Shown piece by piece: positions 10,066 to 19,785 of a stretch of 64,000 nucleotides of DNA. Under the pieces are notes generated by a model. The model had not been told where the DNA came from. It saw only the letters and a program-made list of their open reading frames with translations, and searched no databases. Position numbers and translations under genes: made by a program. Every line of letters begins with the position of its first letter. Position 1 is the first letter of the stretch. The stretch is from an uncultured Dorea sp. (lineage in GTDB: Bacteria; Bacillota; Clostridia; Lachnospirales; Lachnospiraceae), in NCBI GenBank assembly GCA_947645355.1, contig CANSCI010000004.1, positions 1-64,000 on the forward strand. Direction: 5' to 3'.

Positions 10066-10629
10066 TATATCACATTTACTTTCAACGCAGAACGTTGTAA
10101 AATATTTTTCTTCAAGCGGTATCCATCGTTCCATGAACTCCTCCACTCGCCTTTTTCCGTTCCGCTTTTCTATCCGCCGGAACTGTTCTTTCCTGTCCAC
10201 GGACAGAAAGACCGTCAGGTTCCAATATTCCAGGAATTCGGGATGGCAGGAATAAGCTCCCTCCACGATCACAACCGGCGCTTGCCTGACACTTACAGAG
10301 CCGCCAAAATCCATCGTCCGGCAGTCAAAGATCCGGTAGGAGAAATCCTCCCCTGCACGCAGCGGCCTTATCACTTCCTCCCGGAACCGTTCCCTGTCTA
10401 TATTCCCTCCCGGCTCATTAAGACGTTCTCTGGTTCGCTGCCCCGGCTGCAAAAAGAAATGGTCCATATGTATGACGCTGCACGAAAGATGCGCGGCCAG
10501 ACGCTCTGCAAGCGTCGTCTTGCCTGATGCACATCTTCCGTCTATGGCAATCGTGTAAGGGCGTTCTCTGCTTTCTATATCCTCTTCCCTTAATTTATTT
10601 AGTATCACCGCCAGCAATTCTTCTTTCAT
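10042..10629 (-). CDS. Uridine kinase-like P-loop kinase
   Basis: Walker A IDGRCASGKTT; HMDHFFLQPGQRT; VIVEGAYSCHP as in the uridine kinase/phosphoribulokinase superfamily. Confidence 0.82.
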   Translation of the reverse strand: MKEELLAVILNKLREEDIESRERPYTIAIDGRCASGKTTLAERLAAHLSCSVIHMDHFFLQPGQRTRERLNEPGGNIDRERFREEVIRPLRAGEDFSYRIFDCRTMDFGGSVSVRQAPVVIVEGAYSCHPEFLEYWNLTVFLSVDRKEQFRRIEKRNGKRRVEEFMERWIPLEEKYFTTFCVESKCDITKTPQKR

Positions 10630-10630
10630 A

Positions 10631-11203
10631 TCAGTTCTCCATATACGCAGACTCCCCTTCCGGCGCTCCTTTATGAAACCTCACCAGACCGGTTCTGTGC
10701 AGCGCAGCCATGATTGCCGGTATAAACACAAGCTGAAGGATAATCCCAGGAACGGCATTCAAAAGCGCCCCCGATATGAACATCTGCCATGTGAACGCAT
10801 TTCCCCCTATGCCAAGCAGAATGACCTGCGCGATCCCCCAGACAATCCTCCCGCACAGCATCGCAGCAAGCAGCGACCGGTACAGGGCAATCATACACTG
10901 CCAACGAGAACGGCCATAGAGGAATCCTGAAGTAAAGCCATATGCGGCAAGCTCAAAAGCCATTGCCAGGGCAATCGGATAAAGCGGCGGCATCCCAAAA
11001 GTAAAAGAACGCAGCAAAGGCAGTACAAGCCCCACCGCCAGGCCATAAGGCCATCCACAGATCAGGCCGCACAAAAATACCGGGATATGCATTGGAAGCA
11101 TCATATTGCCGATCTGCGGGATCTGACCGGTGAAAAACGGCAGCACCAGTCCAATTGCTGTAAATATTGCCGACAAGGTCAGTTTTTGTGTTGTATTCCT
11201 CAT
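10631..11203 (-). CDS. ECF transporter S component (substrate unknown)
   Basis: MRNTTQKLTLSAIFTAIGLVLPF, about six TM helices; start refined to MRNTTQK with RBS ggagaac. Confidence 0.8.
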   Translation of the reverse strand: MRNTTQKLTLSAIFTAIGLVLPFFTGQIPQIGNMMLPMHIPVFLCGLICGWPYGLAVGLVLPLLRSFTFGMPPLYPIALAMAFELAAYGFTSGFLYGRSRWQCMIALYRSLLAAMLCGRIVWGIAQVILLGIGGNAFTWQMFISGALLNAVPGIILQLVFIPAIMAALHRTGLVRFHKGAPEGESAYMEN

Positions 11204-11220
11204 ATTGTTCTCCTTTTTTA

Positions 11221-11259
11221 TATTATCCAGACAATCATAACACATGTCACTGGATATTA
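11221..11259 (-). promoter_or_regulatory. Inverted repeat upstream of the ECF S-component gene (possible operator)
   Basis: TATTATCCAG-N19-CTGGATATTA, imperfect arms flanking a TATGAT-like -10. Confidence 0.4.
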
Positions 11260-11361
11260 GCCAGAAAAAAATTCCATGGATATTCGGATATACGGAAATT
11301 TGGGGATATCTGAGGAAGGATAAATGAGTATAGATTGACAGTTTCATTATAATGATCTGAC

Positions 11362-11390
11362 TTGTCAGATATTATTATATGTCGTATAAT
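11362..11390 (+). promoter_or_regulatory. SigmaA-type promoter of the XpaC/VWA/TelA operon
   Basis: TTGTCA-N17-TATAAT. Confidence 0.8.
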
Positions 11391-11428
11391 GTAAAATAAC
11401 GAATATACTTTAGGCAGGAGGAGATAAA

Positions 11429-12160
11429 TTGAAAAAATACATAAAATTAATTGCCGCCAATCTGTGCATCGTGATCACGGCAGTGATTCTGTATTCACCG
11501 GGGCTTGTATGCCTCAGGATCTCGGATTACAGTATATTCCGGGCCGGGATGTCCATCATTGCCGCTCTTGCACTGATCGCAGCTTTCTTCCTGGTCAACC
11601 TCAGGCTCCTTAAGGACCCCGACCGAAAGCCTGTGACACTTCAGGATGTCCCGGACCTTGACAGAGCCAAGGATATCCTGAGAAGGCACTGGGACAGCAA
11701 ATATTTTGGCAGAATGGCAAAAACCGCTTCTGAACAGCTTGACCGGATCTTAAAATGCCGCCTGCGTCTGTCAGACATCCTGGAACAAAAATTCACAAAA
11801 GGAACCATGAGCTTCGACAAGTTCAACAGTGTGGTTGAAGCTGCTGAAGCCTCCGCTATAAAAAACGTTGTTGCGATGGCAAACCGAATACGGCTTTTTG
11901 ACGAAAAGGAATATGCAAGGCTGCAGCACTACCGCGAGGACGACATCCCCGACGACATCCAGGAGGAACAGCTGAAGCTGTATCAGAAGAATTTGGACAA
12001 TGTCAGATCAACGATCTCTCTCAACGAAAAGATCCTGTTAAAGCTGGATGCACTGGCTATGGAAATCTCCTCTTCTGCCTCAGGCGAGGACACAGAACTC
12101 AACAACGATCTGTTAAATGAGATCAGCCGTCTCATAGACGAAACTAAATATTATCAGTAA
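11429..12160 (+). CDS. XpaC-like membrane protein (two N-terminal TMs plus helical cytosolic domain)
   Basis: TTG start after aggaggag RBS; topology and position in front of telA resemble the XpaC family; family call tentative. Confidence 0.55.
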   Translation: MKKYIKLIAANLCIVITAVILYSPGLVCLRISDYSIFRAGMSIIAALALIAAFFLVNLRLLKDPDRKPVTLQDVPDLDRAKDILRRHWDSKYFGRMAKTASEQLDRILKCRLRLSDILEQKFTKGTMSFDKFNSVVEAAEASAIKNVVAMANRIRLFDEKEYARLQHYREDDIPDDIQEEQLKLYQKNLDNVRSTISLNEKILLKLDALAMEISSSASGEDTELNNDLLNEISRLIDETKYYQ

Positions 12161-12180
12161 ACTTACCGGAGGAACAAGCT

Positions 12181-13866
12181 ATGAACAAAAAAACTATGGG
12201 AATACTGGCCGGCATTATCGTCATTGTATGTGCCGCCGTATTCGGAGGAATCTATGCAACACGCAATATCGGCAAATCAGAACGGGTCATCTCGGAAGAA
12301 AATGCTGAGAAACGCCTGGCCAAAATGGTAGATGTCATCAATCCCGGCACCGGTACTCCCGTCAAATCACCGATCGAATATGACTCCTTCGAGGATGAAG
12401 CGGCGGAACTCCCGGAGATCGACACTTGTCCGGTAGAGGTAGAGGCAGGCACCCAACTGTATGCCGAGATCTTCTCCTCCCCGGAAAAAGCTGGTTCCGG
12501 CACCGACGGATGGCTCTGCGAAATGGCCAGAGAATTCAACAGCAAAGGATATCAGGTTGACGGACAGAATGTATCCGTCCAGGTGCGGAAGGTCAACAGC
12601 GGACAGGCCCTCGACTATATTGCTTCCGGCAAAGCCGTGCCGGAAGGCTTTGCACCTTCCAGTATGCTCTGGGTAAACATGCTCAACGCAAAAGGCGTCT
12701 CCACAGAGACCATAGCCGAGAGCCTGGTGGGCAATGTGGCCGGTATCCTGCTCTCCCCTGAGACTTATGACCAGATCGTAGGAAAATACGGCGCCGTAGA
12801 CCTGAAAGCAATTACAGAGGCCACAGAGGCCGGTGAACTGGCAATGGGTTATACCAATCCTTTTGCCAGCAGCGCAGGACTTAATTTCCTCATCTGCACC
12901 CTCGAGAGGTATGACCTGCAGAATCCATTGTCCGAGACGGCTGCGGCAGGATTTCAGAAATTCCAGAAAAACGTTCCTTTTGTAGCCCTGACTACCATGC
13001 AGATGCGCGAGGCAGCAGAAAATGGTTCTCTGGACGGGTTCATCATGGAATATCAGTCCTATGTAAACGACACGGTACTGTCCAAAAATTACAAGTTTAC
13101 CCCCTACGGCTATCGTCACGATAATCCTCTGGTGACTGTAGAATCCGCCAGTCCACAGCAAAAAGAGATCTTAAATCTTTTTGCACAGTATTGTACCACA
13201 GAGAAAGCCTCCGCCAGAGCCGGCGAATATGGCTTCAACGGCATGAGTGATTATGTCTGTGAATATGAAGCTGTTCCCGGAGAGGTTCTCACAGCAGCCC
13301 AGAAGCTGTATAAAACCAACAAAGACAATGGCCGCCCGGTCATCGGTGTATTTGTCACAGACGTGTCTGGAAGCATGAACGGCGAGCCTTTGATCGCCCT
13401 TCAGACCTCCCTGATTAACAGTATGAAATATATCAATGCCGAGAATCTCATCGGGCTTGTGAGTTATTCCGACCGGGTAACCATAGAGCTTCCGATCCAA
13501 AAATTTGATATGGAACAGCAGACCTACTTTAAAGGAACTGTAGAAAACTTAAGCGCTATGGGCGGAACCGCCACCTTTGATGCAATCTGCGTCGCACTGA
13601 ATATGATTAACGAAAAAATGGAAGAATATCCGGATGCAAAGCCGATGCTGTTCGTCCTAAGCGACGGAGAAACCAACTCGGGCTATGGCCTTAATGATAT
13701 CCGGGATGTACTGGGCGGGCTTAAAGTCCCCGTATACACCATAGGCTACAACGCCGATCTGTCGGCGCTCCAGAGCATCAGTTCCATCAACGAGGCAGCA
13801 AGCATCGACGCATCTACCGATGACGTTATTTACCAGCTTAAGACACTGTTTAACGCAAATATGTAA
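12181..13866 (+). CDS. Membrane-anchored protein with substrate-binding-protein-like domain and C-terminal VWA domain
   Basis: N-terminal TM anchor; SBP-like middle; VWA MIDAS VTDVSGSMNGEP and FVLSDGETNSG. Confidence 0.82.
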   Translation: MNKKTMGILAGIIVIVCAAVFGGIYATRNIGKSERVISEENAEKRLAKMVDVINPGTGTPVKSPIEYDSFEDEAAELPEIDTCPVEVEAGTQLYAEIFSSPEKAGSGTDGWLCEMAREFNSKGYQVDGQNVSVQVRKVNSGQALDYIASGKAVPEGFAPSSMLWVNMLNAKGVSTETIAESLVGNVAGILLSPETYDQIVGKYGAVDLKAITEATEAGELAMGYTNPFASSAGLNFLICTLERYDLQNPLSETAAAGFQKFQKNVPFVALTTMQMREAAENGSLDGFIMEYQSYVNDTVLSKNYKFTPYGYRHDNPLVTVESASPQQKEILNLFAQYCTTEKASARAGEYGFNGMSDYVCEYEAVPGEVLTAAQKLYKTNKDNGRPVIGVFVTDVSGSMNGEPLIALQTSLINSMKYINAENLIGLVSYSDRVTIELPIQKFDMEQQTYFKGTVENLSAMGGTATFDAICVALNMINEKMEEYPDAKPMLFVLSDGETNSGYGLNDIRDVLGGLKVPVYTIGYNADLSALQSISSINEAASIDASTDDVIYQLKTLFNANM

Positions 13867-13879
13867 GAGGAGAACGCTT

Positions 13880-15022
13880 ATGAGTGGATTTACATTGGAT
13901 TTACCTAATACAGATGAGATTAAGAAAGAAGTGGCCGCAGAACTGGCTCCGACCGTCGAGGAAAAGACGGTCATAACAAATGCGGTTCAGGACAAAGCCG
14001 ACCAGATTATGGCCGTAGACCTTAATTCCCTTGCACAGCGCCGGGAATTTATCCAGGTAGTTGAAACCTTCGGCGCAGAGATCGTAAAGCAGTCCCAGTC
14101 TAAAAACAACATTCTTCAAAAACGCATGGGTGAATTCAGCCGTGCCGGAGGAGAATCCGGAGAGGTTGCAAAGGGATTGGAAGACCTGTCAATCAAAATG
14201 CGGGATTTGGATCCGTCCGGGCTGGATTTTACCAAGACCGGAGTCCTCGGAAAGGTATTCAACCCTATCCGCCGGTATTTTGAACGGTTTAAAACTGCCG
14301 ATGCAGAGATTGCCGGCATTGTAAAAAGCCTGGAAAAAGGGCGATCTATCCTAAAAAACGACAATACAACGCTGGAAATCGAACAGGCTTCCATGCGGGA
14401 CCTGACCAAACAGCTGACACAGAAAATCGAACTCGGCACACAGCTTGACAGCTACCTGGCAAACGCAGTGGAAAACGCCAGGATTTCCGGGGATTCCGAA
14501 GAACGTATCAAATTCGTGGAGGAAGAGATCCTATTCCCGCTCAGGCAGCGTCTCATGGATTTCCAGCAGCTTCTCGTCGTGAACCAGCAAGGTATCATTG
14601 CCATGGAAGTGATACGAAAAAACAATCTGGAACTGATCCGGGCAGTAGACCGCGCACAGACTGTAACCGTCGCTGCACTGCGGGTAGCCGTTACTGTTGC
14701 AGGCGCGCTGTATAACCAGAAGATCGTCCTTGAGAAGGTACAGATGTTAAATGAAACGACAAATACCATGATAAGCGCCACCTCTAAAATGCTGAAAGAG
14801 CAGGGAACTGCCGTCCAGAGGGAAGCCGTGGAGGCCAGCATATCTCCCGACACCTTAAAGCAGGCCTTTGCCGACACTCTTTCTGCGCTGGATGATATCA
14901 GCATATACAAGGAAAAAGCACTGCCCCAGATGGCACAAACCATCCAGGATTTCCGGATGATCGCAGAGGAGGGGGAGCGTCAGCTTACCAAAATGGAAAA
15001 AGGAAAAGCATTGGAATTTTAG
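13880..15022 (+). CDS. TelA family (toxic anion resistance / YaaN-like) protein
   Basis: LDPSGLDFTKTGVLGKVFNPIRRYFERFKTADAEIAGIVKSLEKGRSILKNDNTTLEIEQ; start refined to MSGFTLDL. Confidence 0.9.
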   Translation: MSGFTLDLPNTDEIKKEVAAELAPTVEEKTVITNAVQDKADQIMAVDLNSLAQRREFIQVVETFGAEIVKQSQSKNNILQKRMGEFSRAGGESGEVAKGLEDLSIKMRDLDPSGLDFTKTGVLGKVFNPIRRYFERFKTADAEIAGIVKSLEKGRSILKNDNTTLEIEQASMRDLTKQLTQKIELGTQLDSYLANAVENARISGDSEERIKFVEEEILFPLRQRLMDFQQLLVVNQQGIIAMEVIRKNNLELIRAVDRAQTVTVAALRVAVTVAGALYNQKIVLEKVQMLNETTNTMISATSKMLKEQGTAVQREAVEASISPDTLKQAFADTLSALDDISIYKEKALPQMAQTIQDFRMIAEEGERQLTKMEKGKALEF

Positions 15023-15057
15023 AACATTTTCATTTTCTCACTGTTCATAGTACAGCA

Positions 15058-15089
15058 GAGCCGGGAACCTGTTTTCAGGTCCCCGGCTC
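15058..15089. terminator. Intrinsic terminator-like hairpin
   Basis: GAGCCGGGaACCTG-tttt-CAGGTccCCGGCTC downstream of telA, between convergent genes. Confidence 0.65.
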
Positions 15090-15154
15090 ATATATTCTCG
15101 CCGCCGTTTATATCATTCGCATCTTCAAACTATCCTGTCCGCCGCCGTCTATAT

Positions 15155-17263
15155 TTAATACGGACGCGGATGCCTCCGGACAAGTCTGATGACATTCAGC
15201 TGCTGCTTTCTCTCCAGAGCAATCATAACTGCCAGGAAACATAAAGCTATTGCTGTATAGAAGCCTACAGGAGCAATATCACCTGTGCGCAGCGCGTTGC
15301 TCCGCGCTTGGTTCGACGCACCGCTGCCGGTACTTAAGTTAGTTCCCGAAGCAGTTCCTCCTGCTGTTGTACCTCCGGTTGAAGTATTTCCGCCTGCTGC
15401 GGCTCTTCCGGTATTTGTATTATTACCGCCTGCAGAACTGCCGGTGCCCGTATTGCCGCCTGCTGCGGGAGTATTGTTATTATTGTTGCTGCCGTTATTA
15501 TTGTTATTATTGTTATTATCGTTATTATTGTTATTGTCGTCTGATTTTTCAGTGTCTCCGTAAACCAGTGCATACGTGGAAAAGCGATCCGTATCTATGG
15601 TAATTGTATCCTCATTATCATCAATGTCATATAACACAGTGGCTTCTTTATCATGCACCCGGATCATCCGGAACGTTCTTTCCTTGGTATCATCTGTATT
15701 TTTCAGATCGGCCGGTATCTGGATTACGAGCCGGATGCTTCCTCCCGGCACTTCCTCGACCTGATAGGTATCTGCCCCGATAATCTTGGCCAGACTGATA
15801 TCAAAGTATTCTCCCACCTGATAGCCGTCGAGTTTTTCCTCGATCAACTCTTTATCCTTCTCACTTACAGTGTCTTTTGCATTCTCCACTGTAAGACGTA
15901 TTGTGATGTCCGCGCCTTTCTCTGCCATCTCCCTCTCTGAAGCTGTCAGGACAACGCTTTGCAGACCCTCTGTCGATGTAGCAATACTGATACTTGGAAC
16001 TTCGCCTTTTTTGTTGACTTCCTTATCGATGACGCCCGGGTTTACAATGACCGGAATCTCCTCTGTACGCGTCACATAACCGCACACACGGCACTTATAG
16101 GTCATAAGTCCGGTCTCGGTCTCTGTCGGCTCCTCCGTCACTGTCCCGCCGTCTTCCTCATGCTCTGCTTCGTTTGCCTTAGTTCCGCAGGCCTCGCACT
16201 CACGCCAATGGTTCTTGTCATCCGTCTGCCATTCCTGTTTATAGTCATGGGCAGCAGAGGTCGCAGAAAATTGTGTCATATAACATGCATAATCCTTCCA
16301 CTGGCTCTCTGCCTTGTATACATCAATGCTGTCTCCGGGTACAACAAGCCCCCGCCTGCCATCAATCATAAACTTGCAGCTGTCAAACATCCCTGCTGAA
16401 ATCAGCGGGGGTGTCTTCCCTCGCAGATACACCGCATCAATTCCCTCGCACTGTTCAAATGCCGCCCCCGGGATCTCTGTGACACTTTCCTTAATCTCGA
16501 CTGTTTTCACACGGGCTCTCTCGTCCTCTGTGGCATTATTGCTCCAGTCATGCATTCCGTCCTGGCTGGATATCGTCAGACGTCCTGCGCTGTCCAGTGA
16601 CCAGTCCTGCCAGGAAGCATATGCGATCTTCACCGAAGTAATCAGCGCTGAAAAATCAAATTCTGTATTGCCCTTATCCGAAGTCACCCACCTTTGAAAG
16701 ACATAGCCTGATTTCGTGGGAGAGGCCGGCTCCGGCAATACTGAATTCTCCCTGTAATATGCAGAACTAAGCAGCCGATCCCCGTCTACAAAATAGCACC
16801 CATAGCGGTCCGCAGTAAAGGTAGCATCCGTCGTCCCAGAAACAGACATTGAAGAGGCCAGATTTTCACCGGTAAACCGATAGATAAAATTCGTGATATT
16901 TTTCGGTACGGCAACCGTATACCTTACCGTCACATAGCCGTCGGTATCCCAGACAGATTCATCGCACTCCTTACTGTTGGAATTAAACGACGTTGTGGTG
17001 CCGTCAATCTGCAGGATCAAGTTATTGGCGCCCATATAAGCCCTCGCCGCTCTTTTCGCATTATCGCCAAAAGCTGTGTCACCGACAAACCGAACCTCCA
17101 TTGTCACAGTTTTCGTGTCGTCCTCTGCCAGAACCTTCAGCGCTCCCATTCCCTCAGCCAGCCCCACAAGAAGCGCGGCTGAACAGAACACGGCGACAGC
17201 TTTCTTTAACCAGTTCTTCTTCAACCGGTCTTTTTTTCTTTTTGGATTCCTTGTTTTCAACAT
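15155..17263 (-). CDS. Secreted/cell-surface protein A: Flg_new-like repeat, BspA-type LRR unit, Cys-pair module, Asn-rich linker, LRTGD+TM C-terminus
   Basis: Signal peptide; PTKSGYVFQRWVTSD..AYASW; VTEIPGAAFEQCEGIDAVYLRG; NNNNNDNNNNNNNNGSNNNNN linker; ALRTGDIAPVGFYTAIALCFLAVMIALERKQQ. Confidence 0.8.
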   Translation of the reverse strand: MLKTRNPKRKKDRLKKNWLKKAVAVFCSAALLVGLAEGMGALKVLAEDDTKTVTMEVRFVGDTAFGDNAKRAARAYMGANNLILQIDGTTTSFNSNSKECDESVWDTDGYVTVRYTVAVPKNITNFIYRFTGENLASSMSVSGTTDATFTADRYGCYFVDGDRLLSSAYYRENSVLPEPASPTKSGYVFQRWVTSDKGNTEFDFSALITSVKIAYASWQDWSLDSAGRLTISSQDGMHDWSNNATEDERARVKTVEIKESVTEIPGAAFEQCEGIDAVYLRGKTPPLISAGMFDSCKFMIDGRRGLVVPGDSIDVYKAESQWKDYACYMTQFSATSAAHDYKQEWQTDDKNHWRECEACGTKANEAEHEEDGGTVTEEPTETETGLMTYKCRVCGYVTRTEEIPVIVNPGVIDKEVNKKGEVPSISIATSTEGLQSVVLTASEREMAEKGADITIRLTVENAKDTVSEKDKELIEEKLDGYQVGEYFDISLAKIIGADTYQVEEVPGGSIRLVIQIPADLKNTDDTKERTFRMIRVHDKEATVLYDIDDNEDTITIDTDRFSTYALVYGDTEKSDDNNNNNDNNNNNNNNGSNNNNNTPAAGGNTGTGSSAGGNNTNTGRAAAGGNTSTGGTTAGGTASGTNLSTGSGASNQARSNALRTGDIAPVGFYTAIALCFLAVMIALERKQQLNVIRLVRRHPRPY

Positions 17264-17292
17264 AAGTCCCCCATTTCACACTTAACATATCC

Positions 17293-19410
17293 TTAATATG
17301 GCCGCGGCATCCTCCGGACAAGCCTGATACCATTCAACTGCTGCTTTCTCTCAAGCACGATCATGATCCCTAAGAAACACAGGGCGATCATGGTATAGAA
17401 CCCTACCGGAGCGATATCACCGGTCCTTAAGGCATTGCCTCTTGTCTGATTAGATATCCCGGTGTTCGTAGTTCCAGCAGTTCCAGTAGTTCCTGCAGCA
17501 GTGCTCCCGGCAGCGGGATTGGTCCCTGTACCCGTCGTTCCGCCCGCAGCAGTTCTTGTGTTGGTATTTCCGGTATTTGTACTTCCGCCCGTGTTATTCC
17601 CGGTGTTTGTACTCCCGCCTGTATTAGTGTTTCCGGGGGGTGTATTATTGTTGTTATTGTTATTATCATCACCAGGTGTATTGTTATCATCGGTATCTGT
17701 TCTTTCAACATCCTGATATGCCAGAGCATATGTAGAAAAACGATCCGTCTCTATCGTTACCGTATTCTCGTTATCATCCATATCTTCCAGGGCCTTCGCT
17801 GTTCCGTCATGCACCCTGATGACCTTGAATTTTCTCACTTTAGTCGGATCCGTATTCTTGAGGTTATCCGGAACCTGGAACACAAGCTGGACACTGCCGT
17901 TCGGCATTTTCACAACCTGAATCTCGTCGGCTCCGATCTTCTTCAGCATACTGATGTCAAGGTACTTCCCTACTTTATACCCGTCAAGCCTGGCATCGAT
18001 CAGTTCTTTATCCTCATCACTTACACTGTCGTCTGCATTCTTCACAGTTACACGAATCGTAACAGCAGCGCCGTTCTCTGCCTTCTCCATCTCCTCCTCT
18101 GTCAGAGCCGCCTCACCCAGGGTCTCTGCAGAGGTAACGACATCTGTCCTTGGAACCTCACCTACGGTTCTCACCTCTTTGTCAATATCTGCGGAAGGTG
18201 TGATAACAGGGATCGCTTCTGTCCGCATCTCATAAGCACACACGCTGCAGCGGTATGTCATAACTCCTTCCTGTGTCTCTGTGGGCTGCTGGGTCACTGT
18301 CCCGCCATCCTCGGTATGAGCCGCCGAATCTGTCTTGATTCCGCATGCGGCACACTCACGCCAGTGTTCTTTATCGTCAGATTCCCAGTCGCTTCCGTAA
18401 TCATGGGCATCCTCTGCTGCCGAAGACTCTGTAATATAGCATGCATACCCCGGCCACTCTGTCTTATATGTATCGGCGCCGCCGGCTGGAACACGGATCC
18501 CCCTCTTCCCATCACGTATGAATTTACAATCATCGAAGGTTGTATTACCGATTCTCGGTGCTGTTCCTAACACATACACGTTCTCGAGATCAGTGCAATT
18601 CCGAAAGGCATCCGCAGGAATCTCTGTTATACTAGGGTGAACCACAACACTCTTCACTTTATCCGCATTGGACGCCACCCCATTTGTACTCCAGTCATTC
18701 ATCCCGTCCTGGCTCGAAATTGTCAAATTGCCGGTAGAATCAATCGACCAGTCCTGCCAGGAGGCATAGATCTTTGTCACACCTCTAATTTTTTGATTAA
18801 AATCAAAACTTTGATCACCGTCTTTCGCCGTAACCCATCCTTTAAATACATAACCGGATTTGTAAGGGTCCGGCTGCTTTTTCACCATTTGATCCCTCAA
18901 CAGATATTGAGAGCTCAAAAGGTTATCGCCATCTAAAAAATAACACCCATAACGTTGACTGCTTAAGTTCAGTATATGACTTTCCTGATTGAACTGCTGA
19001 TGTTCAATATTCTCATCACTACACTTATAAGTGAAGTTTTTTATATTCTGTGGTACCGTAAAAGTATATCTCAGCATCACATAACGACTGGACTCCAACG
19101 CACTATCATCGCAATGTTTATTCGTGCTGGTATATATTGTACCGGTATAACTGTCTGTCAGAGTCATATCATTCGCATCCATAAAAGCATTTGCCGCTTT
19201 TCTTGCATCTTCAGCATAATTTTTATCACATAGGAAATCATAACCTACAAGCATTTCTTTCGTATCCCCTGCCGCCCGCACACTAAGCGAATCAGCCCCT
19301 TCGGCAAGCCCCACAAGAAGCGCCGCCGAACACAGAGCGGCAGCGGCTTTCTTCAACCATTTTTCCTTCCTTCTCTTCAATTTCCTTTCTCTCAACCGGA
19401 TTCTTTTCAA
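17293..19410 (-). CDS. Secreted/cell-surface protein B, tandem paralog of protein A
   Basis: Same architecture and near-identical C-terminus (ALRTGDIAPVGFYTMIALCFLGIMIVLERKQQLNGIRLVRR), different low-complexity linker. Confidence 0.8.
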   Translation of the reverse strand: MKRIRLRERKLKRRKEKWLKKAAAALCSAALLVGLAEGADSLSVRAAGDTKEMLVGYDFLCDKNYAEDARKAANAFMDANDMTLTDSYTGTIYTSTNKHCDDSALESSRYVMLRYTFTVPQNIKNFTYKCSDENIEHQQFNQESHILNLSSQRYGCYFLDGDNLLSSQYLLRDQMVKKQPDPYKSGYVFKGWVTAKDGDQSFDFNQKIRGVTKIYASWQDWSIDSTGNLTISSQDGMNDWSTNGVASNADKVKSVVVHPSITEIPADAFRNCTDLENVYVLGTAPRIGNTTFDDCKFIRDGKRGIRVPAGGADTYKTEWPGYACYITESSAAEDAHDYGSDWESDDKEHWRECAACGIKTDSAAHTEDGGTVTQQPTETQEGVMTYRCSVCAYEMRTEAIPVITPSADIDKEVRTVGEVPRTDVVTSAETLGEAALTEEEMEKAENGAAVTIRVTVKNADDSVSDEDKELIDARLDGYKVGKYLDISMLKKIGADEIQVVKMPNGSVQLVFQVPDNLKNTDPTKVRKFKVIRVHDGTAKALEDMDDNENTVTIETDRFSTYALAYQDVERTDTDDNNTPGDDNNNNNNNTPPGNTNTGGSTNTGNNTGGSTNTGNTNTRTAAGGTTGTGTNPAAGSTAAGTTGTAGTTNTGISNQTRGNALRTGDIAPVGFYTMIALCFLGIMIVLERKQQLNGIRLVRRMPRPY

Positions 19411-19728
19411 TTTGAGTCCCCCATTCTTTGCAGTTCTCTTATATTTATTTCATAATCTTATAGCGGCCCGCGCCAAACATCAGAAGGAAGGCTGCCCGCA
19501 CCTGAATTGCTGCTGACATCCTGCCCCGCCAAAAGATTTTTTAAATATAAAACATCTCTCTTATGATTATCGTCATAAACCGCTGTCCACATAAGTATCT
19601 TTCCTTCTATGAATTACTTTATTATCCATAATTGACAGCTGGATTGCCAAAAGTAATTTCATAAAAAGAAATATCATATTTATTGTATCACGAATCCACA
19701 GGTTCAACAACCGCATCTTGCAAAAAAG

Positions 19729-19763
19729 CTGCCGGTACTCCTTAACACCAGAAGTACCGGCAG
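19729..19763 (-). terminator. Intrinsic terminator of the ABC/amidohydrolase/GATase operon
   Basis: CTGCCGGTACT / AGTACCGGCAG stem; minus-strand U-tract (CTTTTTTGC). Confidence 0.85.
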
Positions 19764-19785
19764 TTTTAACCACATTTACACTTCT

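Noticed and set aside
13880-15022. TelA as evidence for tellurite resistance
   Set aside because: TelA family proteins occur widely without terA-F genes; no tellurite operon is present here
15285-15603. Plus-strand ORFs rich in Leu/Tyr/Cys opposite the surface-protein linker
   Set aside because: Antisense shadows of the Asn/Gly-rich low-complexity coding region; no RBS or plausible protein
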